NCBI GenBank assembly: GCA_040954595.2
Contig: CM082592.2
Span: 6,200,001 to 6,264,000, forward strand
Source: Balanoglossus misakiensis
Lineage: Eukaryota > Hemichordata
Direction: 5' to 3'
DNA: 64,000 nt
Shown: piece after piece, positions 12,501-24,500 of the stretch
How positions within the stretch are numbered: position 1 is the stretch's first letter
Layout: each line of letters begins with the position of its first letter
Made by a program: the position numbers and the translations under genes
Notes under the pieces: generated by a model
The model's input: the letters and a program-made list of their open reading frames with translations, nothing else
Database searches by the model: none
What the model was told of the DNA's origin: nothing

Positions 12501-13107
12501 CCGGCATTTTTTATGGATTTTAAATGTTTCTTGTCAGAAACTCTGTCTGAATTCTACCATAGTCCCTCAGGAATTATTATGATCATAGCTTGTTTCTTTA
12601 GCATTCGGCTTGTCAACGCATACTCAGTTAATAACTATTTAGGCCTGAGTAAGCACCGTTATCGTTTACAATTAAATTTAAGCTGGGACTTCGAATGATA
12701 ATGTTACCCGGTTGATAAGGGAAACGTGGGCGATGCATACGAATTCGGTGGGGGGGGGGAGGGGCATTTGCCAAGGGAAACTCACCCAAGTCCGGAAGTG
12801 TACTTGGTCCCGACCAGTAAATCAGGTAAATGGAGCCAAAGACAGCGAGCGTGAACAGAAATGATAAGTAGATGGTCCTGTGTCGTTTCTCGAACAAATA
12901 AGAAGTAAGAAGAGTAAACATTCTCGTCGACATTGCTGCCACAGTAACCATTATATAGACCACAATTAATATGGCAGACGGGCGGGCTAGGCGAGCTTTG
13001 TGTTGTAGATGGTCCAGACAGATTCCAAACTTCGCTGTCAGGCTGACCGCATAGTTAAGGCTAAGTAGCACACTCGAGATCAGTCTATCCGGGTCGAGTT
13101 CAACCAT
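9510..13107 (-). CDS. Uronyl 2-O-sulfotransferase-like, copy C (8 exons)
   Basis: Exons: 13107-12786, 12131-12067, 11881-11732, 11381-11302, 10901-10769, 10462-10365, 10113-9956, 9688-9510. They total 1185 nt, 394 aa. The PAPS loop VGKCGSRS is at ~138-145, the catalytic-type His at ~198 (FYRHAHF), and the 3'-phosphate region VRQPVPRLVS follows. Both Cys pairs are kept (ECVLQNKGEC, FCGQDSRC). All donors are GT. Exon 5 is two codons shorter than in A. The N-terminus is uncertain. The first in-frame ATG gives a long leader with an extra hydrophobic stretch. A later ATG (MFTLLTSYLFEKRHR) just before the anchor TIYLSFLFTLAVFGSIYLI lines up with the start of copy A and may be the real one. Function is as for copy A: a predicted Golgi PAPS-dependent uronyl 2-O-sulfotransferase. 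Confidence 0.87.
10244..10355. repeat. Dispersed ~110-bp element, copy 1 (donor-proximal)
   Basis: It contains GCCACGCGAGATCTCGC, then AGGATCTCGTCGAGTTCGG, preceded by a TGTCACATGAGGATACGTCC block. The same order of blocks recurs at 42068-42170 and 62328-62434. Here it lies in intron 6 of copy C, ending about 9 nt from the GTAACC donor (10364). Confidence 0.75.
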
Positions 13108-14601
13108 GGACTGTAGAATCAACTCTCAAACAGTTTTATGATATGAAGGGCAATGGTGGCGGGCTGTCACGGCGTCGTTTCCACTCGCTGAACTCGCATC
13201 TCGCCAGTGCGATGTTTGGCCGGCCGGCTGCTGAATGCAAAACAGCGTGGCAGAAATCTTGACTTGCGTGACGTAACTCGGGTTTTAACAACATAGCCCG
13301 GCGGCAGGCATGTTATATCATAGGTTCTACGCGTACGTCCTCGGCGGATTCCAATGAGCACACACTGCGCGACTGGTAGACTGCAGCTTCCACCCCGCAA
13401 ACAACGTCACATCCTGGCTTTTCTCACCGTGATGATAATGGTTCTTCTCCGCCGGCCTCTTGCATGCGACCGCATTGCTAATCCCTCGGCAACTGACTCA
13501 GCATGAAGAGACTGACGACCCTGTCAAACTTTGACCTGTGGCCAGCGGGGGCGTTTAAAAATACGTACACGAGGACACATGTTTGACTTTTGACCTATCA
13601 CATTTCAAGGCGAAGTCGACTTTACTCTGAGTAAAAACAGGCCTAGACAACTTGCGCCATGAAATAACGTCCATCAGCATTTTTGCGTTTAAAATTTGTA
13701 TAGTGTCATTGACTATCCTTGGGAGATATACATTATTCACAAATAATTTTTACTAGTAATAGACTACCGAAGTTGCGTCAGAACTAAACGAAGGTTTACA
13801 AGAGAACGGGAGTTTCAAAGCGCAAATTTGCGACAGATACAGAATAATAGCATATAAGACTACCCTCTCCGTTATGCTTGTCCAAATTTTCGCAGCGCGC
13901 ACGACAAACTCGGACCAGGTACTTAGCTAGACAACATCCGCACACGCCGTGACACGGTTCCCGCTTGATCATGCTAATTGGAGGGCCGTCGGATAACATT
14001 ACAGCGCCAGTGAAAAGATTGTCTTGGTCCGCAAATATGTTCTGGTGGGCTTTCTTCCTGTGTTTCGGGGAGAACGTATTGTTTTGGGGGTCACACACAC
14101 ATATAGGGTGGAGGAAGTGCGCATGGCAGTTTGGTTCACTCGCATGCGGATGTTGAAGTCGCCGGGTTTAAAATCCCCTGTAGGCTATCGTTAGAAAATG
14201 CCAAGTGGATAGAACGTAACTGTTCTGTGTTGGGAATCAATACGCTTTGGTCGCCTCAAAATTTAGAACATTGCCATTTTCCAGATTTTATATAGGCCCA
14301 TAGTGTTTATATTCAATGAATGTTAAAAACAAACAATAAATGACTTTTAAATCATACCTGTGACCACGGTCTTGGCAACGACGCGCGGTTGCTAAGGATA
14401 AGGCTACGGGATGAGTCAACTTTTCAACCATCCATACCTGGAAGGTATATATCTTCATTCAAATTCAACAATGCAGCAATATAACATTCATAAAAATGCC
14501 AGACGATCGAAAACGGCATAAAAGTCACTTTACCTCGGCACCGAAGAAATCGATTTATTGTCACGTGGTACCATTTCCTTTCCTTTGCTTTAGCTTGCAT
14601 T

Positions 14602-14653
14602 GACTGTATAAAACTTTTATAACCAGAGTCTCTGGTTTGGTACGTGCTCATAG
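14602..14653. repeat. Dispersed repeat, copy 2 (contains CCAGAGTCTCTGG)
   Basis: The palindromic centre and flanks (tataaaacttttat before, GTTTGGTACGTGC after) match the copy at 7671-7726 with scattered substitutions. Confidence 0.55.
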
Positions 14654-14710
14654 GACGATCGTCGAGAGCTTTGTGGTCGATCACGTCCTTTTCTACAGGA
14701 CACGTATGAG

Positions 14711-14889
14711 AAAACTGACTTTCGTGAAAAAGGGAATATTTGGCAGAATTCCGCATAAACTGCAGTGCGACCTGGTTGCAACCTTACAGTTATTAATGTC
14801 AAAAAACTGACTTTCGTGAAAAAGGGAATATTTGGCAGAATTCCGCATAAACTGTAGTGCGACCTGGTTGCAACAGTTATTAATGTCCT
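14711..14889. repeat. 92-bp tandem duplication
   Basis: The block starting AAAACTGACTTTCGTGAAAA at 14711 starts again at 14803 and is nearly identical, with one substitution (tgcagtgc/tgtagtgc) and a short indel before the gttattaatgtc end. Two copies only, non-coding. Confidence 0.9.
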
Positions 14890-16059
14890 AGGACAAAATA
14901 TAATGCCAAGTGCACTGTCACGCAATCGTGTGTATTTTGTAAAGTACTGTCATGTCACCACGGATTGTCAAGTGATGATTGCTTTCCAGGGGATAATGGC
15001 AACAACATATGTTATATACACAGCACCATTCAATAATCGCGCATATAATTTCTTAACTTAAAAAAATGTTATTTTGTCCTTTGTTTAGACGATCGAACTC
15101 AACACAACGTTACAAATTAACTCCGCGTTCTAACCGCCGGCGAAAATCGATGTAAGATCACGTGATTCTATTCGGATTCTTATATTCACTTCCTCTATGA
15201 ATCGGAACACATCCCCTGCAGACGTTCTCACAAAACGTTCTTGTGTATAGGTTTACTTCATTTGTACTGCGTGTCTTCATTCATTTCCAAAGATGCGTGA
15301 ATATAAAGGCTCTTTAAAACGATGTATTTATGGCAAATGACTTCACAATTATCGCCCAAACACGTACACGCCCACTACCCCTCCAAACACACCTGATACG
15401 GATACATATCGGGCGCCTTACCGTAGTATTTCGCCAAGTTTTGGGACAGTTACAATTTTCTGTTTAAGCAAACGTTCCTTAAATGATTATTTAATTATTA
15501 TCGCGTCATTTTGCCACTTTTATTGATTGATTGACTTACTGATTGACTAATTATCACTGACTTGACTTGACCAATTAACTGATCAATTTATTAACTGATT
15601 AATTAATTAAAACCGCTACCATCTTTATTTCTTGACTCACCAAAATATGTCTACCAGAGGCTGCACTATAGTGAGCATTGAACGCTGTTTGAAGATTTCT
15701 AAATTCTACGCTACGTATAGCACATCTTCTGGTCAGAGCCAATGTTTATTTACGTTTACACACGAGCAGTATATGCCCTGCTACTTGTGGATTTCAAATG
15801 AAAGTTGACACTGTATAAGAGTGGTGTTTACAATGAAACGTGTTCATCTCCGAGTTCGTGATTTTGCTTTCATGGAAACCAAGATCGATATTCGCGTCTT
15901 ATTCGACAGTTTCCTACCCGCTATTCATATTTCTTATTGATCACGTGACACGGGTCGGGCAAAAGAAAAAAAAGCGCCCTTGCCTGCGCATTTTACCCGT
16001 GTCTCTGAATCAAGGCACTAGAGGAAAAAAATCACATCACAGCGGCATTGACAGGGAAA

Positions 16060-17895
16060 ATGTTTCGTTTGGCACAGGTAGTAGTTTCCTTGATACAGGC
16101 GAGTCAACTTTACGTGCAGTTCGTTGATGCAGGTACGTGTTAGTATACGAGGTTTATACCACATCTCTCATATTCATTTTAATTGGGCTAGTTGAAGCTT
16201 TCTTTGAAGGGACGGGTGAAAAAATTGTGTTCTGGGTTCGTTGAGTTCTCATTGATTTATATAATCAATGGGCCAATGTGGTAATCGTTTAATTTTAACA
16301 CATAAAGATTTGTTGAATTAAAATTCCCCTGAAGACTTTGAGCAAGTCTAGCGCTGTACCTACCAAACTTGGTTGTCACTGTGTTTCGGGTATCATCTGA
16401 AATCCGGTGCGCCTTTTAGGTCTAATAACGATTTTTCTTGTCGTTGCTTTATTAGCGTGTCCACCGGACCAGTTCGGTTATGAAGGCGCGTGCTACCAGT
16501 ATTTCACCAATCCTGTCTTCTACGTCGACGGTCGAGCGGCGTGCGCGTTCAACGAGCCTCCCGGAGATTACCCCGTCATCGAGAAGGCCGCCGACCAGGC
16601 ATTTCTGGCCGGTGTCGTCGATCCCAGCTACAGCTACTGGTTGGGCATCCGCGACGCTAGCGGTGGGGAACCGCTCGCTTACGTGTGGGTTGACGGCAGG
16701 CTGCTGACAGATGTTGGGTACCAGAGCTGGTCGACTTCGGCGGGGCCACACGCATGTGCAATCATGGACAAGTACGAGAGTTTCCTCTGGCGGTCACAGG
16801 ACTGCCTTATGATGTACTCGTATATTTGCAAGTTTCCCGGTGAGTGGCTGTTCTTTGCCTCGGATGACATTTTAACTGTACACCTTACTCGGTTGTTTCG
16901 GTTGATTTGAGTTTCGTCGTTCCCGCCACAGATAAGGAGACAACATTTGTCGATTCACCAAAACCGAACCGTTTGTCACGGCAGTTCTTCTGTGATTAAA
17001 TAACTTTCAAATTTCAACGAGTATTATCTTTTGTACCACTTGACATGAAAAATAAATAATAAGGATAACACGTTCAACTTTTTTCCCGCTTTTTTGCCAT
17101 TTTGTTACAGGGCTGCCGACAATATCAGGGGATAAGAACTTCACGACTGACGTCATCACTACTGAGTCACCAACGACCACTGCTACCACTGCACGGCCAC
17201 CGCCCACTACCGTTGCTACGTCAAGAGCGCGATCGACAAGTGGTGTGACCACTATTCCCGCCAGCACGGAGGAACCAACAACCACCATCACCACAACTGA
17301 GCCACCGACAACCGCACCAACGACATCGGTCACCACTTCGGTGCCACCAACAACCACTGTCGCCAGCACGAGGCCACCGACAACCGTAGCAGTAGGGCCA
17401 CCAACAACTATTCCCGCCACTTCAGCAGCGCCACAGACGACAACGGTCACCACTTCGGCGATGCCACCACCAACAACCGCTGTTGCCATCATCACCACAG
17501 TTGAACCACTGACAACCGCAGCAACGACCACCGCCGGTCCAACCACGCAGCCAAGAACGGCTACTCCAACAACAACTAACCCCATTGCAACAGAGCCACC
17601 AACGACCGCGACCGCGGCATCCACTGCGGAAACGACCGTAACAACACCGCTCGGGTCACCAGACCCCACCTTGCGGGGGGCGCTGGCTCGGCCCTGGGGC
17701 GGCAGCGCGAGGGACCAAGTAACCCGCGGTATGCCCTCCTACGTGCTTTCCTCCCTGTTGATCACACTGGCCACATTTATAATCATTTGGGACTGTTACG
17801 TCTATATCACCTCTGTCAGAAGGCGTAAACGGAATACAAACGAGGAATGGAAAATAGAAAGAAATCATCTCACAGAAGCAGAATCTTCTTGCTAA
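16060..17895 (+). CDS. C-type lectin / mucin-stalk type I membrane protein, lectin 1 (3 exons)
   Basis: Exons: 16060-16132, 16456-16839, 17111-17895. They total 1242 nt, 413 aa, with both introns in phase 1. Exon 1 encodes a short hydrophobic leader (MFRLAQVVVSLIQASQ). Exon 2 is a complete CTLD (~residues 25-152) with six Cys (ACP, GACYQ, AACAF, HACAI, QDCLM, YICKF) and the core WLGIRD. There is no EPN, QPD or WND motif, so Ca-dependent sugar binding of the classical kind is doubtful. Exon 3 encodes a Thr/Pro-rich, probably O-glycosylated stalk (~153-350), then MPSYVLSSLL and a TM helix, a basic RRRKR stop-transfer and a cytoplasmic tail ending EAESSC. It is a paralogue of lectins 2 and 3. 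An upstream GTG frame reading into exon 2 from 16407 is intronic. A cell-surface recognition role is inferred. Confidence 0.85.
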
Positions 17896-17900
17896 ATAAA
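17895..17900 (+). terminator. Poly(A) signal overlapping the lectin 1 stop codon
   Basis: The TAA stop occupies 17893-17895 and AATAAA starts on its last base. If used, the 3' untranslated region would be only 10-30 nt. Confidence 0.5.
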
Positions 17901-18725
17901 GGGAGTGTTCAGAAAATACTTTGGGGGGGGGGGTACACGTGCATGCCATAATATCTTCTCTGGACTCAAATTATGCCGTACGCGTGTAATTGACAGTGTT
18001 AATGCATAGATCTAATGAACGGACAGGTAGTCTTTGAACTTTACTCGAAAAAAATGAATACGAGTGACAAATTAAATTCCCAGTACAGAAAAGCCAAAAA
18101 AAAAAAAATTGGATGGTAATGGTAAGATAAAAGCATAAATAGTGTTTAAACTGTGAGACTTTGTAACCAAGTCTCAGACAACCAAATGATTATCAAACAT
18201 TTTGGCAGAAATGCTTCATGACAATGTATAATTAGTTTGTTTTTCATATATGTTAAATTCGTTTTAAACTACTAATTAGCCCAGGTGCTTTAAAATCAGT
18301 TTAAAATTAAAACAAAGAAAATGTTGATAGTCATGTAAATATTAGTCCATGGTTTCTTAAAATAAAGGTTATGTTGCAACTGTCACAGGAAAAATACACT
18401 TGCATGGAATGTGCTTTGTCAAAATCTTTGATTGGGTTAAGAAAAAGATATCCAATGTTGGTTAAAATGAAATTGAATTGCAGATTTGTAGTGTATAAAC
18501 TTTGCAATAGTCAACCTAAAAGACAGGTCACCCATCCAACCCTGATTGCAAATATCCCCAAAAAGGTTTGTTCCCAAATTTCCTTACTGAAAATTCATTA
18601 ACGATCCCCTGCAAAAATTTTGATTTGGTACAAAATATATAAATTTAAGGTGTATTTTTTTCCTTTTCTTTGATGATACGTAAACATGGCACGGGAAGTC
18701 AATGTTTACATGTGTTTAATACTCC
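17901..18725. other. AT-rich intergenic region
   Basis: It lies between lectin 1 (+) and the methyltransferase-like gene (-). It is AT-rich with one 11-nt G run (17923-17933). It could include the 3' untranslated region of the minus-strand gene. No gene was found. Confidence 0.5.
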
Positions 18726-20658
18726 TTAGTAGTACCTCTTTGGTGGAATGTCCACATACTGGAATAGAGCACCGTCGCAATCCACCGGCTTCCCCACCCG
18801 CCTCCACAGCGTCAGTGTGTCCATGTGACCGGGCCAGTTGGGCAACTGCACTCTGTTGATGCAGCGGAAGTCCTTGCCCAGTTGCAGCTGGAAGGCCTGG
18901 GAGGTGGACTGCCCCCACGCGTTGCTGGACATGGTCTCCCCGAAGAGTTCGCCGATGTGGATGACGCTCTCGCCTCTGAAGTGTTTCAGGCAATCCACGG
19001 AAAACGTCGATGACTCTGGAAGGAGGTAATCAATCACACAATGCGAGGTTATATTGAAAATACAACCACTTTTACCACTGAATCCATGGAAAAAAAATCA
19101 GCAGTTCCTGGACAAGGAAAAAAACCTACCGTCCGTGTCAGGCCAACCTATCATCAATGTCCTGTCGGAATGCTCTGCAAGTTTCTCCGGGCCACCATCC
19201 TGGGAAAGATTCAAAGTTAAAATCAGCAATTCAGTTGAAGGTAACACCCAGGCTTTTACTGTATATAAACACATTGTTTTATACCACACTTCTGTTTCAA
19301 GACAAGCCACAAGTTAACAGTATACCACTACACCTCCCAGTAGCTTCATGAATAAATATGGGTTGTGGGGCTTTAATTCCTTTCATTGTCATGGTTTGGT
19401 CACAATCCATTGTTCTTAATGGCAATGGCACACTCCACTACAGAGAAAAGGGGGTGAATTGAGTCCCATACCCTGATTTCCATGTATCTCATCTCTGGAG
19501 CGAATTCAGAATTTTTGTCGTAGCATATCACATCAACGCCTCTCTTCTGCAGTAAGTATTCCCAGTAACCACAACCCTGTGAAATCAAACAAGGGGAATT
19601 ATCTTCAAATCAATTATACACAGCTCAGGCACATATAAATACACAATTGTGTAAAATTAACTTTTGAGCCAAAAATTTAACAGTGGTTCTAATATGATCA
19701 TTTTGACCAAGATACATTCTGCAAACCCAGTTCCTGTATGCATACTAGAAATACCAACACGATGATTTAGTAACACCCCATTAATCAAGTTGTCAAGTAT
19801 TCATGGGCCGGGTACCTGATGGACACTCATGGATGGACATGGCCCTGAATACACGCAGACATTCCACAGAGTTTGAGGAGTGCCTGCGAAACACTGAACT
19901 GTGGCAGCCCAACAGAATCTTGGTGAGAATTTGGCTAGTTAACAAAGCAAATCACGGAAAGAGAATTTGTGAAACCTTTCTAATTTACATAAGCCCTGTC
20001 TAATTTGCATACTTGTCTAAATTGAACACTTTTTCCAGCATTTGTTGACACGAGTCATGTGACCTGAACTTCAACGACCCTTTTCACAAACCCGAATAGT
20101 GCATTCCACTGAAAATGGCATCTTTCTATCTGTACCAGCTATCAGGGGTACCTGTTCTGATATTTTGTGATTGACTATACCAGTACACAGTGGTAGTGCT
20201 ACTGGTGTTACGCCCAGGAATGTACCTACCGAACCTATAGACACTATCGAGTCTTCTAAACCAACGATGAAGTCTATGGCGACCGGATACGGCACGGAAA
20301 ATGCGAACAAAATCTGCAGGCTCTGGCACGACCCGCTGTCTTCCACGTCGCGAATCCAATCGATCAGAAACTCCCGATCGTCGGCTTTGATATCCGGAGC
20401 GCAGAATCTTCTCACGTCATCCGGGGACTGGCTCATCTTCCACTGGTACAGATCGTAATACATGTTCCTGCCGTTGGCCTTCCTGCTTTCCAGGGTGTTC
20501 CACGCCGTGTTGTCTTCGACTGCGACATACTTATACGCCGCCGATCGCCTCTGAATGTCCCAGGCGGGGAGCCTGTCCACGGCGTCTGCCATGTTGACGC
20601 TTTCACCTGTGTTTGAATCGGGGATGGGTGGGGTCATTGATGAATCAATGTAGGTCAT
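18726..20658 (-). CDS. Class I SAM-dependent methyltransferase-like protein (4 exons)
   Basis: Exons: 20658-20230, 19576-19472, 19199-19130, 19015-18726. They total 894 nt, 297 aa (275 aa if the ATG at 20592 is used). Splicing exon 1 to exon 2 joins a SAM-binding motif I, SIGSGCGYWEYLL (~140-152), followed by an acidic motif II, VDVICYDKN (~157-165). DRTLMIGWPD (~190-199) fits the motif IV strand, and HFRGESVIHIGELFG and LPNWPGHMDTLTLWRR follow. The arrangement matches a widespread but uncharacterised eukaryotic methyltransferase-like family as I recall it. I cannot name its substrate. There is no signal peptide or membrane segment, so it is probably cytosolic or nuclear. It is transcribed in the same direction as the SUMO-like gene 0.9 kb upstream. 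Confidence 0.8.
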
Positions 20659-21555
20659 TCAACAGCGCCACCGCCGGGAATCAAGGTATATATGGTGGCG
20701 CTGTTGTGTATCTAGCAACTGCCCAGATTTTTTCCGTCAACAAGAGGACAGCCATTTGGAGGCCCACAAGTTTATACTTATGCCCATTTATGGTTCTAAC
20801 GCCATCCAATATTTACATATAACCACTTAAGGTGAAAGGGGGCGTGTCTATATGTTTGAATGACCAGGTAGTGAATTGTTCAGTTGCACCTTGACAAACA
20901 GACCGCAGCAAGTGCGCGAGACAAAATTTATTTCAAAATAGTGAAAAATCTATAATACATTAGTGATACTGTAAAATGGGTCTGCAAACCACACTACATG
21001 CATGTATATACAACTGTACACCTGGTGTCACAACCAATGGAATTCAAAGGTTGTGGAACTTTCAGAGTTGTAACCCAATCACAAACCCTGGCTTTTCTAT
21101 CTTGTCCGCAATGCCAGTGCAGACACATGCAAAATGCTCAGTACTTAACAGAGTAAACAATGGACATAGATCATCAGAATCGGTTTTGCAGATAGATATC
21201 TGCTGCCCGCATGCGAGGAAGTTTACTAGTATCACTGAAATATCTTCAAAAACAACCCAATAAAATAGTTTTCATATATTTTGCTCCAGATAAAATGACA
21301 TGTCTCGTTAACAGTTGAAAAGTCTTTGTGGTGCAATATTATGGCAGTGTTTTTTGAATTGTAATAGATTTGCGTTCTGGACAATGATCTGTAATTTAAG
21401 CACCAGGGGCCAGTAGCTACATGTGTGTACTGTCTTCATGTCTCCAGACCTCACCAGTTCTCATTCAGCGTTTCCAGCCACCTCAGTTCTCTGTACATCA
21501 AATACGACCCAGGACAAAATCTTGCACATGATAGTCATGTGATCAAGTACAAATG
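20659..21555. other. Intergenic region between the methyltransferase-like and SUMO-like genes
   Basis: It holds the 5' flank of the methyltransferase-like gene and probably the 3' untranslated region of the SUMO-like gene. A minus-strand AATAAA is at 20927-20932. Nothing else is recognised. Confidence 0.5.
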
Positions 21556-24496
21556 TCATGTGATCATTACATCAATGACATCATCAGTCTCCATGTCCAA
21601 GTCATCTGGTGTATTATCTGGGCAAATTTTGTCTCCATCAAAGATGAAAGTAATGTTCGTCCGTGGAATTTTCTTAAATGCGCAGTACTGATCCATCAGC
21701 TTTTCCAGGGGATCTGTCTGTAATTTAAAAAAAAGAAAAGAAATATTTACACATGACACAAATTAGTTATTATGGAAAATATGGACATAAGTCTGCAAAC
21801 CTCTTCTATGGTAAATTTGTTAAATTCTAACTATGGATGTGCAGATTATCGGGACAGCCAAGACAAGAGATAAATTATGTTTACATAACAACTGAACAGT
21901 AGCCATGGGTCTCGATTATTGGCACAGTTCTTATCAGTGGCCCAAGGACTTAGCAATCAGAAATTATTTGTGGATCATACATAGCACTCTTCTTGTCGAT
22001 GTTTTCCAAATCAAACCCAATTCAATGTGAACCACACTTTTGAATAATGCAAGATCGCTACCAAAATATACAGAACAAGTTTTATTTGACTTACTCTTTT
22101 TATCGCTATAACTTTTTTGTTCTTCTCACAGCCTTGTACTTTGATGTGGACGTAACTGTCGTCGTCCTCGGCGACATCACCGGGGTCAGAGGTCACAGCA
22201 CTGACATCTACAACTACACAATCTGTAAAGGTCATGTGTTTTAAGGACTCTTGTTAATAATTCTAGGACTATGATATGATAGGCATACAAACCCTGGATA
22301 ATGGAACAGTCACACTGACCATCTCAATGATTAGATAAGGCTATACCAAGGGTAAACTAAACATGGAGGACACAAATTGAATCTCAAATCAACCCACCTA
22401 TGATATCGGTTATCTGCAAGTTTGTTGACATCGGTGTGTCCGTGGCAACGATGGAGTCGTCTTTCAAAGTTAAAATGATCCTCTCTGCATCGACGTTCAG
22501 TTTGTCAGCCAGCGATTTCATGATGACACCAAACTGATCAGTCTGTGGAGAGATAAAAACATGAATAGATGCAAAGTAATCAAATTCTAACTTTTGCTTT
22601 CTCATGTACATTATGTTGTTTTTCAAGGAATTCAGAGCCTTGTCCAGGACAACACAATAAGTGAGGTTCGTCCCCTTTTCCCACAATTTGAAGGGAGTAC
22701 TGGAATGGGGCTGGGGCTGGCAATGATTTTGAAATACAGAAAATAAATTCATGTGTACAGGAATGTCTTAGCAGGGATATGAATTGTTAAAATAAATGCT
22801 ACAATGTCCATACCATTTTCATATCATATCTTTGCACGCCAAGTTTGCACCTGATCTTGACTTTCATGGTTTTGTCCTCCGGGGCAGGAGAGGCTCCAAG
22901 TGTGAAGCAGTCATCCGGAGACCGGATTAGGGGACTATGGAAAGTGCTCCTCCGGATGGAGTCCATGGCTGCATCCACATTCCTGGCGAGAGAACAGAAA
23001 GTCAACTTCTTAATCTATATACAAGTCTATCAAAGTTGTAAAATGTGTATTATGGGAGAGACAATAAATCATAGCTGTAACACTTTGCAATTTCATCACA
23101 AAACAATGCCCATTTAATCTGTGCCTGCAGTGGTGCAGTGCTACAAGTTGCTTTTGAGAACCTGACCAGTGTCGTGTGCAGGTAGAGGTCACCAGGTGAG
23201 AAGTCAAAGGTCACCTACCTGAGAACCTTGTTTGTTCTCCTGCTCCTTGTTGGCTGCACTAAGACACCGATCGAGGGGGGTGAGGGGGGAGGTGATGGTG
23301 ACTTGTCCGTTAGACTGGTGTTCTGCTTCTCTGGAGTTCTGTGTACGAAAGGCAAGATTTAATTCTGATGAAAAATGTCCTCCAATTATGGTGTGAGATG
23401 AGTTAGATTTTAACTGATCAAAATGCTGCAAAAACACATTTATGATATGACGATACCCCCCCCCCCCACTTTATATCTGCCATGTTATCAAAATGCCACT
23501 TACTTGTAACCAACAATACACACATCATCATCACCACGATCATGTTCTTCATCAGATGAAATATATACCTCCTTTGGCGTTGCACGCGTTCGCATTTTTT
23601 TGACTGGTGACAACTGTCCCTGCCAGGTAATGCCATCATCATCCTCATCTGCAAAATTAATGTTCAAGACCTTATTTAATTCAAAAATGTACATTGGACG
23701 TGCACTTCAGTAATTCCCATGTCTTTTATGTGTAGTTGTTGTAAGACTAAAACAGAAAGAAGTATTTTAGGGGGGTCATGTTCAAATACCAGACTTCCGG
23801 TATACAGTGACCAGTGTGCCTGTGAGAATCGCAATGGTAACATTGATTTGTAAAATCGAGAATGAGATGAATAAATCAATACCTGAATCAATCAGCTGTG
23901 TTGGAACTCTTCTTTGGTCAAAACTGAATAAATTGTCACTGACTGTGTAAATATGCTCGTAAGATTTGACAGGGACGACACGTCTGGCCCGCTTTGTGGC
24001 TGCTTTCTTCTTTGTGGTTGCCTCGGGCATGCTGTCTGAGCTGTCACTGTCCTACAGGAAAGTACATAGAGACGATGTTATGGTTTAAATTATCAGTCTG
24101 AGTGTCATCACACAGCTATCACACAACAGTTATCGCACTCCTAGACCAGTACGGGACTCCTCGCACAAATCGAACAAATGGTAGTGGCACGCAGAACTCA
24201 TCCCAAAAGCCTTGAGTTTCGTGATTAAAATACGCGGGGAATAAACGCGTGAAAACAATAAACCCGGAAATCAATGACGCTCGAGCTCGGTGACAATCGC
24301 GCACAGGCCCATTCGGTTGATTTGAATGCATTAAAACTACCTGTAAGGGTACGGGGTGGTTAAATTTTGCTTCCAATGAAAACATACATTGCATATTCAC
24401 ACAAAAGCATAACATTACCTGTCCAACACGCGTCTTATTTCTCGTGTTTCCGGTTTCTTCGCCATCGCTGTCAATGACAGTCAAAACTTCCGCCAT
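21556..24496 (-). CDS. NFATC2IP: NFATC2-interacting protein (NIP45)/Rad60-like, two SUMO-like domains (8 exons)
   Basis: Exons: 24496-24419, 24051-23883, 23648-23504, 23338-23219, 22982-22814, 22542-22398, 22222-22095, 21717-21556. They total 1116 nt, 371 aa. The N-terminal half is disordered, with acidic/Ser clusters (VIDSDGEE, DSDSSDS, IDSDEDDDGI, ISSDEEHD) typical of SUMO-interacting and CK2-type motifs, and a basic KKKAATKRARR segment. SUMO-like domain 1 spans ~208-277 (MKVKIRCKLG to ITDIIDCVVV). Domain 2 spans ~297-371 (SYVHIKVQGC to DDVIDVMIT). There is no C-terminal di-Gly, so it is not processed for conjugation. This order matches the RENi family (yeast Rad60/Esc2, vertebrate NIP45), which acts in SUMO-dependent genome maintenance with Ubc9 and in NFAT-dependent transcription. 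Human NIP45 is somewhat longer (~419 aa). Confidence 0.88.
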
Positions 24497-24500
24497 TTTG
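24487..24500 (-). promoter_or_regulatory. YY1-like motif over the start codon, with adjacent ETS core
   Basis: On the minus strand the start codon reads AAAATGGCGGAAGT. AAAATGGCGG resembles the YY1 site often found at transcript or translation starts. The overlapping CGGAAGT is an ETS core. This fits a TATA-less housekeeping promoter. Assignment is by motif only. Confidence 0.4.

Larger units (their letters stand above)
13108..16059. other. Intergenic region between copy C and lectin 1
   Basis: No gene was recognised. It contains a 92-bp tandem duplication (14711-14889), one copy of the CCAGAGTCTCTGG repeat, and AT-rich sequence with stacked TTAATTGA-like motifs near 15480-15610. Presumed promoters of copy C and lectin 1 lie at its two ends. 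Confidence 0.5.

Noticed and set aside
17007-17669. 220-codon Val/Gly-rich minus-strand frame
   Set aside because: Antisense shadow of the Thr/Pro mucin stalk of lectin 1; ACC/ACA codons read backwards give Val/Gly.
23204-23437. Frame reading NSREAEHQSNG through the NIP45-like exon
   Set aside because: Only the +1 phase (TPEKQNTSLTDK to TNKVLR) joins both neighbouring exons correctly.
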